A DNA stretch of 64,000 nucleotides from Aldehydirespirator sp965221185 (GCA_965221185.1 OZ244866.1:2480001-2544000); one strand, 5' to 3'; positions 48,829 through 58,137 are shown, numbered from the stretch's first letter. Translations and numbers: made by a program. The notes: generated from the sequence alone by a model not told the origin.

Positions 48829-50030
48829 GGTGCTTCGTCCTGTTCGGGATAGAGACCGGTGCGGCCCAGGCGTTCAAGGCAGACCTCGACGCTCCAGGGC
48901 AGCATGGCCACGCCGCAGCGGGCGTCGCGATAGGCCTGCTCCAGGTAGGAGGGGCGCAGCATGCTGCGGCCCCCGCACACCTGCAGAGCCAGCGACGCCA
49001 CCGCGGGGGCGCCCTCCATTACCGTGACCACCGACGACCAGGCCCGCCGCACCTGCTCGGCACTGGGATCGATCCCGCACTCGTCCAGCACCCGGTAGGT
49101 GAGCGACTGGGCCCGATCGTACATCAGGTTCATCTGGGCCCAGCCCTGCTGCTTGATCGGGTGGTCGCGCCGGGCCGGGCCCCCGCCGCCGTCGCCTCGC
49201 AGGTAGGCGGCGGTGGCGTCGAGTATCCCCCGCATGAGGCCCAGGTAGGCGAACGACAACGTCATGTAGAAGTAGGGCCAACGGGCCGCAGCCTGGTCGA
49301 AGGCGCCCGGCGGCAGCCACTCGTTCTCGGCGGGCACCAGGGCGTTGTCGAGCACCAGAGTGCGAGAGTCGGTGCCCCTCATGCCGAGGGGATCCCACTC
49401 CCCTTCGATGGTCGCGCCGGTCGCGTCGGAGGGCACGCCCATGAAGCGGATCCGCTCATCGCCGGGCACCAGGCAGACCACGTTGTGGATGTTCGCCGCT
49501 CCCGACAGGGAGGCGAAGATCTTGCGTCCCGTCACCCGGTAGCCGCCGCTGGCGCCCTCGACGGGCACGGCCCGGGTGGAGTAGCCGGCGGTGGCGCCTG
49601 CGGCCACTCCTTCAGAGAAGGGCTGGCTGTGGATCGTGCCGTTCTCGACGATGCCGCGACGCAGCTCGGCGCGCCGCTCCACCAGCAGGGACCGCTCGGC
49701 CGTGGTGAGATCCAGATCGTCAGCGATCTGGCCCACGAGGATGGTGGTGGCGGTGTGCATGTTGAACGTGAGCGCGGTGGTGGCGCAGTGGCGGCCCAGC
49801 TCCTCGGCCACCAGGGCGTAGCCCACGAAGTCGCCGCCGAGCCCGCCGTCGCCGGTGGGGATGCACAGCCCGAGCAGGCCGGCGTCGCGCAGGTCGGCCC
49901 AGTTCTGGGTAGGGAACGTGGCGTCGCGGTCGTGGGCCTCAGCCCGCTGCGCGAAGCGCGGCCCGAGGGCCGCCATGCGCTGCACGAGCCCGGCCCGCTC
50001 CGGGGTGAGTATGTCTGCTGCTACTCCCAC
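48750..50030 (-). CDS. Acyl-CoA dehydrogenase family protein
   Basis: A 426-residue flavoprotein: LRDAGLLGLCIPTGDGGLGGDFVGYALVAEELGRHCATTA in the N-terminal helical domain, GYRVTGRKIFASLSGAANIH in the beta domain, WDPLGMRGTDSRTLVLDNALVP, and a C-terminal helical domain with ALQVCGGRSMLRPSYLEQAYRDARCGVAMLPW. A typical catalytic Glu is not obvious, so it may act on a non-CoA substrate, as some monooxygenase-like ACAD proteins (DszC/HpaB-type flavin fold) do. The last 25 or so residues are encoded by repeat copy B and are probably not functional. Twelve bases separate it from the alpha/beta hydrolase gene. Confidence 0.85.
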   Translation of the reverse strand: MGVAADILTPERAGLVQRMAALGPRFAQRAEAHDRDATFPTQNWADLRDAGLLGLCIPTGDGGLGGDFVGYALVAEELGRHCATTALTFNMHTATTILVGQIADDLDLTTAERSLLVERRAELRRGIVENGTIHSQPFSEGVAAGATAGYSTRAVPVEGASGGYRVTGRKIFASLSGAANIHNVVCLVPGDERIRFMGVPSDATGATIEGEWDPLGMRGTDSRTLVLDNALVPAENEWLPPGAFDQAAARWPYFYMTLSFAYLGLMRGILDATAAYLRGDGGGGPARRDHPIKQQGWAQMNLMYDRAQSLTYRVLDECGIDPSAEQVRRAWSSVVTVMEGAPAVASLALQVCGGRSMLRPSYLEQAYRDARCGVAMLPWSVEVCLERLGRTGLYPEQDEAPERPSGWTRSTWTSRGAERGRGPSGP

Positions 50031-50041
50031 GCGCCGATCAT

Positions 50042-50953
50042 CTACTCACCAAAGTCGTCGATTGCACCATTCTGTTGCCCGAAGTAGCCGGGATCCGCCC
50101 ATCTCGGGGCGGAGGTGCCGAACTCCTGGCGGCGACCGAGGAAGTCGCGCACCCGGCGGTTGAAGGTATGCGGAGCCTCCGAGACGCCGAGATGGCCCAC
50201 ACCGTCGAGCACTACCAACTCGGCTCGCGGCAATCCGTCGGCGAGGATACGGGAGTAAGCCACCGGAGTCTCGGCGTCGCACTCTCCCGCTACTACGAGC
50301 GCGGGCGAGGCGATCTCGCCCAGCCGATCGCGCAGGTCGTGGGTCGGGAGGCACTCGATGGCAGCCCGCAGACCCGCCACCGGTATGCGAGCAAAGCCGG
50401 CAATCCGCATGGCAAGCAGATCGGGGCTGAGATCGGGACCGGCGATCGCAGTCAGGACGTCCGCCGCGATGTCGCCTGGGGTCAGGCCCGCGTCGAGCGG
50501 GGCTAGACGGGCGGCGCTCCAATCGGAGGGGTCGGTGCCGTCGAGGCCGAACGCAGGGCTCGTGTTGGCCACCACAAGCCGGCCGATCCGGTCGGGATGG
50601 CGCAGTGCGGTGTGCAGCGCATGCATCCCGCCGAAGGACTCTCCCACCAGATGAGCCCGCTGCACGCCGACGGCGTCGAGCAGCCGGGCCACCGAATCGG
50701 CGATGGCGGCGAAGGTCAGAGGCTCCATGGGGGCCGAGACTCCGTAGCCGGGCATGTCCCAGGCGATGCACCGGAATGCGCCGCTCAGACCAGCAAGTTG
50801 CGGCTCCCATGAAGTACGCGAGCCGCCGAGCCCGTGAAGGAACACAATCGGCGCACCGCGGCCCTGCTCGCGCCAAGCCAGCGGCCCGTCCACATCCACG
50901 GCACCAGCCGCGGCTTGGGGAGCGAACAGAGCGGACACGGTCGGAACATACAC
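50042..50953 (-). CDS. Alpha/beta hydrolase (3-oxoadipate enol-lactonase-like)
   Basis: About 303 residues: PIVFLHGLGGSRTSWEPQL (oxyanion), AWDMPGYGVSAP, LVGESFGGMHALHTALRHPD (nucleophile Ser in GxSxG), VVAGECDAETPVAYS (Asp) and LDGVGHLGVSEAPHTFNRRV (His). The pattern is like PcaD, MhpC and other ring-fission hydrolases. The start is uncertain: frames begin at 50977 (overlapping the divergent gene), GTG 50953 or GTG 50938; I use 50953. Divergent start codons lie within about 10 bp of one another, so promoters overlap and at least one mRNA must be nearly leaderless. Confidence 0.82.
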   Translation of the reverse strand: MYVPTVSALFAPQAAAGAVDVDGPLAWREQGRGAPIVFLHGLGGSRTSWEPQLAGLSGAFRCIAWDMPGYGVSAPMEPLTFAAIADSVARLLDAVGVQRAHLVGESFGGMHALHTALRHPDRIGRLVVANTSPAFGLDGTDPSDWSAARLAPLDAGLTPGDIAADVLTAIAGPDLSPDLLAMRIAGFARIPVAGLRAAIECLPTHDLRDRLGEIASPALVVAGECDAETPVAYSRILADGLPRAELVVLDGVGHLGVSEAPHTFNRRVRDFLGRRQEFGTSAPRWADPGYFGQQNGAIDDFGE

Positions 50954-50961
50954 TCTTGGCC

Positions 50962-51669
50962 GTGACGAGAACACCACTGATCGGCATTTCGGGACGCACG
51001 AGGAAAGCTGGCGAACTCGGTCTCAAGCCAGCATCGATGGGGGGCTCGGAGATCGACCTGTTCTTCGGCGACTACGCCCGAGGTGTGCTGGCCGCCGGCG
51101 GCCTGCCGATATTCCTTCCCACCTGTACCGACCCGGCCGACTATGCCGAGCGACTGGACGGGGTGCTGTTGACCGGCGGCACCGACGTCGACCCGGCCCG
51201 GTACGGCCAGGAGCCGTGTGCCGAACTGATCACGCCCGAGCCGGGCCGCGACGCGTTCGAGATCGGCCTGCTCGATGGTGCGGCCAAGGCCGGATTGCCC
51301 GTGTTGGGGATCTGTCGCGGCCTCCAAGTGCTCAATGTGCACGGCGGGGGCACGCTTCACCAGCACGTTGCCCCTCATGCCTGTCAGGCCCAGCCCCCGA
51401 ACGCCGTCGCCCACCGAGTCGATCTCGCCGAGGGCTCGCTGGCGGCGTCGCTCTACGGCCCTTCGGTAGAGGTCAACTCGCTGCACCACCAGACGGTCGA
51501 CGCCATCGCCGACGGCTTCTTGGCGACCGGCCACAGCGACGACGGCGCCATCGAGGCGATCGAGTCGCCTTACCGGCCGTGGCTGGGGGTCCAGTGGCAT
51601 CCCGAGATGATGGACTCCCGCGACCACGACCCCGTATTCGACTGGCTGGTCCAGGCTGCCTCGGCCTGA
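50962..51669 (+). CDS. Gamma-glutamyl hydrolase, peptidase C26 (PuuD type)
   Basis: A 235-residue GATase1-fold peptidase: GISGRTRKAGELG near the start, DGVLLTGGTDVDPARYG, LPVLGICRGLQVLNVHGGG with the nucleophile Cys, NSLHHQTVDAIADGF, and LGVQWHPEMM with the catalytic His and Glu. In the Puu pathway PuuD hydrolyses the gamma-glutamyl group from gamma-glutamyl-GABA after PuuA attaches it. Presence of a PuuA-like ligase 2.3 kb away supports a gamma-glutamylated intermediate. GTG start, divergent from the alpha/beta hydrolase gene. Confidence 0.87.
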   Translation: MTRTPLIGISGRTRKAGELGLKPASMGGSEIDLFFGDYARGVLAAGGLPIFLPTCTDPADYAERLDGVLLTGGTDVDPARYGQEPCAELITPEPGRDAFEIGLLDGAAKAGLPVLGICRGLQVLNVHGGGTLHQHVAPHACQAQPPNAVAHRVDLAEGSLAASLYGPSVEVNSLHHQTVDAIADGFLATGHSDDGAIEAIESPYRPWLGVQWHPEMMDSRDHDPVFDWLVQAASA

Positions 51670-51690
51670 TCCAGTCTCAGATGTCCTCCG

Positions 51691-53070
51691 TCAGGAGGCG
51701 GTGCGCTCCACGTGGCCGCCGTATCCGACGGTGCCTGAGACTCCGGCCGCGGAGCCGAGACGGTGCAGCGGCACGGTGTTGTACGACGGCGATGGCGTGT
51801 AGGCCACCGGCAGGCGCTTCACCCCGCCGATGAAGTTGGACCGCAGATAGTCGGGCTCGCCGTCGAGATGGATGTCGGGCATCCGCCGGGCGATCTCCCG
51901 GAAGGTCAGGCGGATCTCCATCTTGGCCAGACTCGTGCCCAGGCAGTAGTGCGGGCCGCCGCCGCCGAAGCCGACGTGGTCGTTGGGGGTGCGCTCGATG
52001 TCGAAGCGCCACGGGTCCTCGAAGGCGCGCGGGTCGCGGTTGGCGGCCACGTGCCACATGAGCACCTTGTCGCCCGCGGCGATCTTGACCCCGCCGATCT
52101 CGTAGTCGGACAGGGCCTGGCGGCGGAAGTACATGACCGGGGTGGCCCATCGCACGATCTCCTCCACCGCGGTCTCCATGTGCCGGTCGGGGTCGGCGGT
52201 GAACTTCTCCCACTGGTCACCGAAGTCGAAGAAGGCCATCATCCCCCGGGTGATCGAGTTGCGGGTGGTCTCGTTGCCGGCCACGCACAGGATCAGGAAG
52301 AACATGTCGAACTCGAGCTCGGTGAGGGCCTCGCCGTCGATGTCGGCCGACAGCAGCGTGGTGACGATGTCGTCGGCGGGCGTGCTGCGGCGCTCCGTCT
52401 GGAGCTGGTGGGAGTAGCCGAACAGTTCGGCCGCGGCCTGGAGGATGTCGTCGCGGCTCTTGACGAACTCGGGGTCCTCGCTGCCGATCATGGCGTTGGT
52501 CCAGTCGAACACCTTGGCGCGGTCCTCGATGGGTATGCCCATCATCTCGGCGATTGCCTGCAGGGGCAGCTCTGCCGAGATGCTGCGCACGAAGTCGCAG
52601 CGGCCCTTGTCCACCACCTCGTCGAGGATGATGTCGATGCGGTTCTGGAGGTAGTCCTCGAGCAGGCCGATCATTCGGGGGGTGAAGCCCCGGTTGACAA
52701 GCTTGCGATAGCGGGTGTGGCGGGGCGGGTCCATATCGATCAGCGTCAGGTCGCTCGCGATGCCCGATATCCCCTCTCTCTGACCGGGATCGCGCATCTG
52801 CGTGCCGCTGTGGCCGGACGAGAACACATCAGCCCGTCGGTTCACCTCCTTGAGGTGGGCCTGGCGGGTGATGGCCCAGTAGCCGGAACCCTCGTCCCCC
52901 TCGTCCACCCAGTGGATGCCGGGGTCGGTCTCTCGCAGCCGCGCCAGCGCGTCGTGGTGCTCCTGGCGCTGGAACATGTCGAAGTCCCACGTGTCCACGC
53001 CGGAGGCGGGGCATCGCCCGGCTCCGTGGTCGACGGGACAGCCTGTCAGCTGCTCATCAGTGATCGCCAT
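51691..53070 (-). CDS. Cytochrome P450, second copy (CYP125/CYP142-like)
   Basis: About 459 residues from ATG 53070. The I-helix is LILCVAGNETTRNSITRGMM, ExxR is in AVEEIVRWA, the haem loop is FGGGGPHYCLGTSLAKMEI. LTLIDMDPPRHTRYRKLVNR and YLRSNFIGGVKRLPV are shared with steroid/cholesterol P450s of actinobacteria. A longer N-terminus with CPVDHGAGRCPASG is unusual but could be a flexible leader. A double palindrome (53145-53172) lies 75-102 bp upstream. No ferredoxin gene is adjacent. It shares the general gene order with the first P450 (43% or so by eye), so it is a diverged paralogue rather than a recent copy. Confidence 0.9.
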   Translation of the reverse strand: MAITDEQLTGCPVDHGAGRCPASGVDTWDFDMFQRQEHHDALARLRETDPGIHWVDEGDEGSGYWAITRQAHLKEVNRRADVFSSGHSGTQMRDPGQREGISGIASDLTLIDMDPPRHTRYRKLVNRGFTPRMIGLLEDYLQNRIDIILDEVVDKGRCDFVRSISAELPLQAIAEMMGIPIEDRAKVFDWTNAMIGSEDPEFVKSRDDILQAAAELFGYSHQLQTERRSTPADDIVTTLLSADIDGEALTELEFDMFFLILCVAGNETTRNSITRGMMAFFDFGDQWEKFTADPDRHMETAVEEIVRWATPVMYFRRQALSDYEIGGVKIAAGDKVLMWHVAANRDPRAFEDPWRFDIERTPNDHVGFGGGGPHYCLGTSLAKMEIRLTFREIARRMPDIHLDGEPDYLRSNFIGGVKRLPVAYTPSPSYNTVPLHRLGSAAGVSGTVGYGGHVERTAS

Positions 53071-53144
53071 GCTCGCACCTCGCTGTCGGGGCTCTAGGTC
53101 TTGCACCAGCCGCGTGCCTCGGGACGGCCGGCGGCACAATTTAC

Positions 53145-53172
53145 CTTCCTAGGAAGTTGTCTTCCTAGGAAG
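53145..53172. promoter_or_regulatory. Double CTTCCTAGGAAG operator upstream of P450
   Basis: Two identical 12-bp palindromes (53145-53156 and 53161-53172), 16 bp centre to centre, sit in the 154-bp gap between the P450 start and the upstream LLM gene's stop. Paired short palindromes of this kind are typical TetR-family operators. No TetR gene is in the window. Confidence 0.6.
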
Positions 53173-53224
53173 ATACCTCACAGAGCAGCCCTGCGCAACT
53201 CAACAGGACCAAGCCCCAGCGAGG

Positions 53225-54472
53225 TCAGCTGATGGTGCTGGTGGGAACCCCTGCCTGCACGACTGAAGCTTCCACCACCGGCACCTCGTGACGCTCGAGG
53301 GGACGCATCCGCTCCTTGCGGGCCAGGGCCTTCTCGATATAGGGGGCCAACTCGTCAGCCTTGGCCGCCTCACGCTCTTCGCGGCCTGCCGAGAAGTGGC
53401 CCAGCACCTCTGATCCGAACAGGCGCAGGCTTGCGCAGATGTCTTCGTGGCGGTTCTTGCCGCCCTGCTGCAGGAATATCACATGGTCGATGCGTGCGTC
53501 CTCGGCCTCCTTGAGCCAGCGCACCGCGTCGGCAGGGGTGCCGATGGTGTCGGAGTAGTCGTCGCCCGCGTCCAGTGCGGCGGCCACCGCGTCCTGTTGC
53601 GCCGAGCCGCGCTGGACCTGGTAGCGGTCCCAGATGTTCGAGTGGCCCGGGATGGTGTGGTGCACCACCAGTTGGCGCAGGGCGTAGGCGAAGAAGTGGA
53701 ACCCGTCGAAGCCCCTTCGGATGGCCTCGGCCCGGTCCTCGTGCAGCGAGAAGCCGGTGACCACCGCGATATTGGCGTTGACGCTGTGCCCCAGGGGCAC
53801 GCACTCGTCGCTGCGGATGATGTCGTAGTACGCCTCGGCCCAGTGCCGGGCCTCGGCCGGGTCCACGAACGCGAAGGCGAGGGCGCCCAGGCCCCGACGG
53901 GCGGCCAGCTCGATGGTCGTGCGGTTGGTGCAGGCGATCCACATAGGCGGATGGGGCTTCTGCACCGGCTTCGGGATGACGTCGCGGCACGGCATCGAGA
54001 AGAACTCGCCCTCGTAGCCGGGGTAGGGCGACATGGCCATCATGTTGGCGATCTGCTCGCCCGCCTCGAGGCTCATGGCCCGCTTCTGCTTGGCACCGAT
54101 GCCGAACCCGCCGAGTTCCAGGCGGGTGGCCCCCTCGCCGATGCCGAACTCCACCCGGCCGCCGGAGATGAGGTCAAGGGTGGCGACGCACTCGGCGGTG
54201 CGGGCCGGATGGTTGTAGGCGGGCGGCGCCTGGCGGATGCCGTGGCCGAGGCGGATGCGCTTGGTGCGAGCCGCGCAGGCCGACAGGAACACCTCCGGCG
54301 CAGAGCAGTGCGAGTACTCCTCCAGGAAGTGATGCTCCACCGCCCAGGCCACGTCGATGCCGACCTCGTCGGCGACCTCGACCTGCTCCAGCGCCTCAGC
54401 CAGCAGCCGCTCCTCGGAGTCTGCTGCCCAGGGCCGGGGCATCTGGAGCTCGTAGAAGACGCCGAACCGCAC
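53225..54472 (-). CDS. LLM-class flavin-dependent monooxygenase, copy C
   Basis: A 415-residue luciferase-like protein: MRFGVFYELQMPRPW, VADEVGIDVAWAVEHHFLEE, RLGHGIRQAPPAYNHPARTA, DLISGGRVEFGIGEGATRLE and MWIACTNRTTIELAARRGLG. It is longer than copies A and B and closer to the two-component alkanal monooxygenase type, with an extra charged C-terminal helix. Its gene lies 46 bp after the TauD-type gene on the same strand, so the two may be co-transcribed. The substrate is unknown. Confidence 0.87.
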   Translation of the reverse strand: MRFGVFYELQMPRPWAADSEERLLAEALEQVEVADEVGIDVAWAVEHHFLEEYSHCSAPEVFLSACAARTKRIRLGHGIRQAPPAYNHPARTAECVATLDLISGGRVEFGIGEGATRLELGGFGIGAKQKRAMSLEAGEQIANMMAMSPYPGYEGEFFSMPCRDVIPKPVQKPHPPMWIACTNRTTIELAARRGLGALAFAFVDPAEARHWAEAYYDIIRSDECVPLGHSVNANIAVVTGFSLHEDRAEAIRRGFDGFHFFAYALRQLVVHHTIPGHSNIWDRYQVQRGSAQQDAVAAALDAGDDYSDTIGTPADAVRWLKEAEDARIDHVIFLQQGGKNRHEDICASLRLFGSEVLGHFSAGREEREAAKADELAPYIEKALARKERMRPLERHEVPVVEASVVQAGVPTSTIS

Positions 54473-54518
54473 GGCGGCTCAACCTACCGGCGGTCCGCGG
54501 TGTGCCGGAAGTCGCGGC

Positions 54519-55418
54519 TCAGAACTCGAAGCCGGCCATGCCGTAGTAGCCGCTGGCCGCGGTCTTGTCGCTGCGGTGGCGCTCCCAGGTCGGGGCGCCG
54601 GCGGGCGGCTGGGGGTCGTCGCCCAGCACCGTCACCCTGTGCAGTATCCGGGTGCCGTCGTCCTCGCCGATGTCGTCCACTATCGAGTGCAGCGTCACCC
54701 GCTCGTCCCACAGGGCCACGTCGCCGGGGGACCATCGCCACCGGCAGCTGAACTTGACCTGCTCCTGCCAGCGGTACAGGAAGCCCAGCAGGGCCTGGCT
54801 CTCGGGTCGTGACAGCTGCGGGACGCGCCGCCCGTGCTGCTTGTTCACGTACAGGCTGCGCCGGCCGGTGCCGGGGTGGACCCGCACAACCGGGTGCTCA
54901 GCCCGCAGAGACCCCTGCTTGCCGTCGTCGTGGATACAGGTCAACCCGGCCAGGAAGGCCTGCATGGGCGCCGACAGCGAGTCGTGCACCTCGTAGCAGT
55001 TGATCCACATGGTGTCGCCCCCCGCGGGCGGGCACTGCACCATGTGAAGCAGCGCGGCGATGGGCGGGTGCTGGCTGTAGGTGACGTCGGTGTGCCAGAT
55101 GTCGGCCTTGGGAGTGGCCGAGGTGTCGAGCACGCACACCTCGGGGGTGTTGTCGTCGACCTTGTCTATGTAGGGGTGCACCTCCAACTCGCCGAATGCG
55201 GCGCCGATGTCGCGCAGCTGCTCCACGGCGGGGTTCAGGCCCGGCAGGAAGAGCACGAGATGGGTGTCGAGGGCCTCACGCAGCGCGGCCGCGGCCTGCT
55301 CGTCGAGGTGATCGGGGTCGAGGCCCCGGACTTCGGCGCCCAGAGCCCCGGCCACCTCAGAGACGTCGAGTTTCAGCCCGGACTCGAGACCGGAGGACTT
55401 GACAGGAGCGAGCGTCAT
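54519..55418 (-). CDS. TauD/TfdA-family 2-oxoglutarate dioxygenase
   Basis: A 299-residue dioxygenase: LDVSEVAGALGAEVRGLD at the start, VLFLPGLNPAVEQLRDIGAA, the HxD iron site in DIWHTDVTYSQHPP, PPAGGDTMWINCYEVHDSLS, and the distal His plus Arg in LHSIVDDIGEDDGTRILHRV. TauD family members hydroxylate sulfonates, aryloxyacids, sulfate esters or betaine-like compounds. It heads a series TauD, LLM oxidoreductase, P450. Start is ATG 55418; the long upstream frame is antisense-like. Confidence 0.87.
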   Translation of the reverse strand: MTLAPVKSSGLESGLKLDVSEVAGALGAEVRGLDPDHLDEQAAAALREALDTHLVLFLPGLNPAVEQLRDIGAAFGELEVHPYIDKVDDNTPEVCVLDTSATPKADIWHTDVTYSQHPPIAALLHMVQCPPAGGDTMWINCYEVHDSLSAPMQAFLAGLTCIHDDGKQGSLRAEHPVVRVHPGTGRRSLYVNKQHGRRVPQLSRPESQALLGFLYRWQEQVKFSCRWRWSPGDVALWDERVTLHSIVDDIGEDDGTRILHRVTVLGDDPQPPAGAPTWERHRSDKTAASGYYGMAGFEF

Positions 55419-55541
55419 GGCTCTCAGGGTATCGCTGGCACCGCACCCGGGCCGACGGCATCGAACGCTACGGTGGCAGTCGCCGGCCAACCCTGGGCCA
55501 CGGCGCGAAGAGGGGACTTGCACAATGTCGGACCGGAGTCC

Positions 55542-56534
55542 ATGACCGGGTCGATCGACGATCTCTTGGAGGCCAAGGGCTTCGTCGTGGCCGACGGGGC
55601 CATGGGCACCCAGCTCTTCGCGGTCGGTCTCAGCGCCGGCGATCCTCCCGAAGCATGGAACGTGCACCACGCCGAGGAGGTGAGGGCCATCCATCGGGCG
55701 TACCTGCGCGCCGGAGCGGACCTGGTGATAACCAACAGCTTCGGAGGGACCCGCTTCCGCCTGGCCCTGCACAAAATGCAAGACCGGGTGGCGGAACTGA
55801 ATGAAGCCGCGGCCCGCATCGCCCGCATCGAAGCCGACGCCGAGGCCGAGCGGGCGGGCCGGCCAGTGCTGGTGGCCGGCTCGATGGGGCCGACCGGCGA
55901 GCTCCTGGAACCGATGGGCAACATGTCGGCCGCAGCGTGCGAGTCCGCGTTCGCCGAGCAGGCCGCCGGTCTGGCTGCCGGAGGCGCGGACCTTGTGTGG
56001 ATCGAGACGATGGGCGACCTCGACGAAGTGGAGGCCGCGGTGCGGGGAGCGCACTCGGCGTGTGACCTGCCGGTGGCCGCGACCATGAGCTTCGACACCG
56101 CCGGGCACACCATGATGGGCGTGACCGGCGTCGAGTTGGCCGATCGTCTCGGCGGGCTGGGCCTGGCCGCCATGGGCGCCAACTGCGGCAACAACGTCGC
56201 CGACACCGAGGCAGCGGTGGTAGCCATCGCGTCGGCTTCGCCGGGCACACCAGTCATCTCCAAGCCCAACGCGGGCGTGCCGGTGTGGAGCGGCGACAGC
56301 CTCGTCTACGACGGCACCCCCGAGGTGTTGACGGCCCACGCCCACCGGGCCCGGGCCGCAGGGGTGACCGTCATCGGCAGTTGCTGCGGCAGCACCCCGG
56401 CCCACACCGCCAAGATCGTGGCCGTCCTGCGGGGAGACGAGCCGCCGCCCGACATCGAGTCGGCGCCCCCGGCAGCGTCGGCAACCGAGGACCGCATGGC
56501 CCGCCGCCGCACCCGCCGCCGCGGCTGGCAGTGA
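55542..56534 (+). CDS. Homocysteine S-methyltransferase family protein (betaine-homocysteine methyltransferase-like)
   Basis: A 330-residue barrel: VVADGAMGTQLFAVGLSAGD, DLVITNSFGGTRFRLALHKM, VLVAGSMGPTGELLEPMGNM, and the zinc ligands Cys in GANCGNNVAD and the Cys pair in GSCCGSTPAHTA. These are the hallmark Hcy-S-methyltransferase residues. Relatives use betaine, S-methylmethionine or a corrinoid as methyl donor. Within this window it could accept methyl groups derived from betaine or DMSP (MttB-family gene at 10 kb), but it is 44 kb away, so this is only a suggestion. It is divergent from the TauD-type gene. Confidence 0.85.
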   Translation: MTGSIDDLLEAKGFVVADGAMGTQLFAVGLSAGDPPEAWNVHHAEEVRAIHRAYLRAGADLVITNSFGGTRFRLALHKMQDRVAELNEAAARIARIEADAEAERAGRPVLVAGSMGPTGELLEPMGNMSAAACESAFAEQAAGLAAGGADLVWIETMGDLDEVEAAVRGAHSACDLPVAATMSFDTAGHTMMGVTGVELADRLGGLGLAAMGANCGNNVADTEAAVVAIASASPGTPVISKPNAGVPVWSGDSLVYDGTPEVLTAHAHRARAAGVTVIGSCCGSTPAHTAKIVAVLRGDEPPPDIESAPPAASATEDRMARRRTRRRGWQ

Positions 56535-56580
56535 AGCTCAATTCAGGATGTCGAGGGCGTAGCGCAGGGCCCCGTCTGCC

Positions 56581-58137
56581 TCAGTGGCGGAACTGGCGTT
56601 CTCCGGTGAAGAGCATGGCGATGTTGCGCTCGTCGGCGACCGCTATGACCACCGCGTCGTTGACTGATCCGCCGGGCTGGACGACCACCGCGGCGCCCGC
56701 GTCGGCCGCGGCGTTGATGCCGTCGGCGAACGGGTAGAAGCCGTCGCTGGCGCAGGCGCCGCCCGCGGCCCGGCCCGCGGCCTTGGTCGCGGCCAGTTGG
56801 CCCGCCTCCACCCGGTTCTGCTGGCCGGCGCCTATGCCCCAGGCGATGCCGTCGCGGGCCAGGACCACCGCGTTGGAGCTGGTGTGGACGCACACCGTCC
56901 AGGCGAACACGGCGTCGGCCAGCTCGGAGTCGGTGGGCTGCCGGGCGGTGACCACCTGCCAGCCGGCCGGGTCGGCCTCCAGCCGGCGGGGCGTCTGCAC
57001 CAGGAAATCGTCTACGGAGCCGCCGAGGGTTCGCAGTTCCCAGCCCGCCTTACCGAGAAGGCTCTCGGGTGCCTCCAGAAGGCGGGTGTTGGCCCGGCGG
57101 GCGGCCAAACGCTCGATCATGCCGTCCGCGTAGCCGGGGGCGATCACGACATCGGCCTGGGCCGCGGCGGCCATGGCGCCTGCCGTGGCCTCGTCTATCG
57201 CCGCGTTGACGGCAACCACCCCGCCGAAGGCGCTGCGGGGATCACAATCGAAGGCTCGGGAGTACGCGGCTGCCAGGTCGCTGGCGACCGCGGCTCCGCA
57301 CGGGTTGGCGTGCTTGACGATCACCGCGGTTGGGCGGTCGGCTAGGTCGTGGGCCAGGCGCCAGGCCGCTTCGGCGTCCATCAGGTTCAGGTAGCTCAGC
57401 GCTGCGCCACCGTGCTGGACTACGCCGTCGAAGAACCCGGGGCGCCCCCGCTGGCGGTAGCGGGCGCCCTCTTGGTGGGGGTTCTCGCCGTAGCGCAGCG
57501 TTCCGGCCCGCTCCAGCTCCAGCCGGATCACCGCCGGCAGGCCGTGACCGGCCGCCGGGGCGGTGGCGGGCTCGGGCTCGTGCGTGTCCAGCCAGGCACC
57601 TATGGCCGTGTCGTGGGCCTCGGTGTGGGCGAAGGCCTTGCGGGCCAGGCGGTGGCGGGTGGCCGCCGACAGGCGCCCTTCCGACCGGAGCTCGTCAAGC
57701 ACGGCCGGATAATCGGACGGGTCGACAACCACGCCCACGTGGGCGTGGTTCTTGGCCGCGGCCCGCACCATCGTCGGACCGCCTACGTCGATCGTCTCGA
57801 TGCCGGGCGACGCTTCGAACGGGTACAGGTTCACCACCACAAGATCGATCGGATCGATCCCGTTGGCCTCCAGATCAGCCCAATGGGCCGGGTCGTCGCG
57901 GTCGGCCAGGATCCCGCCGTGGATGCGGGGATGCAGCGTCGCCACCCGGTGCCCCAGCATGGTGGGTGAGCCCGTGTAGTCCGCTACATCCGCCACCGGC
58001 AGGCCAGCGGCCTCGATCACCCCTGCCGTGCCCCCGCTGGCGATCAGCTCCCACCCCAGCTCGACCAGACCCGCGGCCAACTCGACCACGCCCGTCTTGT
58101 CGTAGGCAGAGACAAGCGCCCGCGGCGGTCCATTCAT
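56581..58137 (-). CDS. purH: Bifunctional AICAR formyltransferase / IMP cyclohydrolase
   Basis: About 518 residues catalysing the last two steps of IMP synthesis. The N-terminal IMP cyclohydrolase (MGS-like) part has DKTGVVELAAGLVELGWELI, VADYTGSPTMLGHRVATLHP, IHGGILADRD and VVNLYPFE. The AICAR transformylase part has RYGENPHQEGARY, KHANPCGAAVA (catalytic Lys-His), FGGVVAVNAAID and the C-terminal GASVN-like GGSVND segment. ATG 58137 starts 12 bp after the sucD stop; a TTG at 58146 is also in frame. It is co-oriented with sucC-sucD. Confidence 0.96.
   Translation of the reverse strand: MNGPPRALVSAYDKTGVVELAAGLVELGWELIASGGTAGVIEAAGLPVADVADYTGSPTMLGHRVATLHPRIHGGILADRDDPAHWADLEANGIDPIDLVVVNLYPFEASPGIETIDVGGPTMVRAAAKNHAHVGVVVDPSDYPAVLDELRSEGRLSAATRHRLARKAFAHTEAHDTAIGAWLDTHEPEPATAPAAGHGLPAVIRLELERAGTLRYGENPHQEGARYRQRGRPGFFDGVVQHGGAALSYLNLMDAEAAWRLAHDLADRPTAVIVKHANPCGAAVASDLAAAYSRAFDCDPRSAFGGVVAVNAAIDEATAGAMAAAAQADVVIAPGYADGMIERLAARRANTRLLEAPESLLGKAGWELRTLGGSVDDFLVQTPRRLEADPAGWQVVTARQPTDSELADAVFAWTVCVHTSSNAVVLARDGIAWGIGAGQQNRVEAGQLAATKAAGRAAGGACASDGFYPFADGINAAADAGAAVVVQPGGSVNDAVVIAVADERNIAMLFTGERQFRH

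Noticed and set aside
55542..56534. Full methionine synthase (MetH)
   Set aside because: The protein has only the homocysteine-binding barrel; no folate, cobalamin or activation domains follow.
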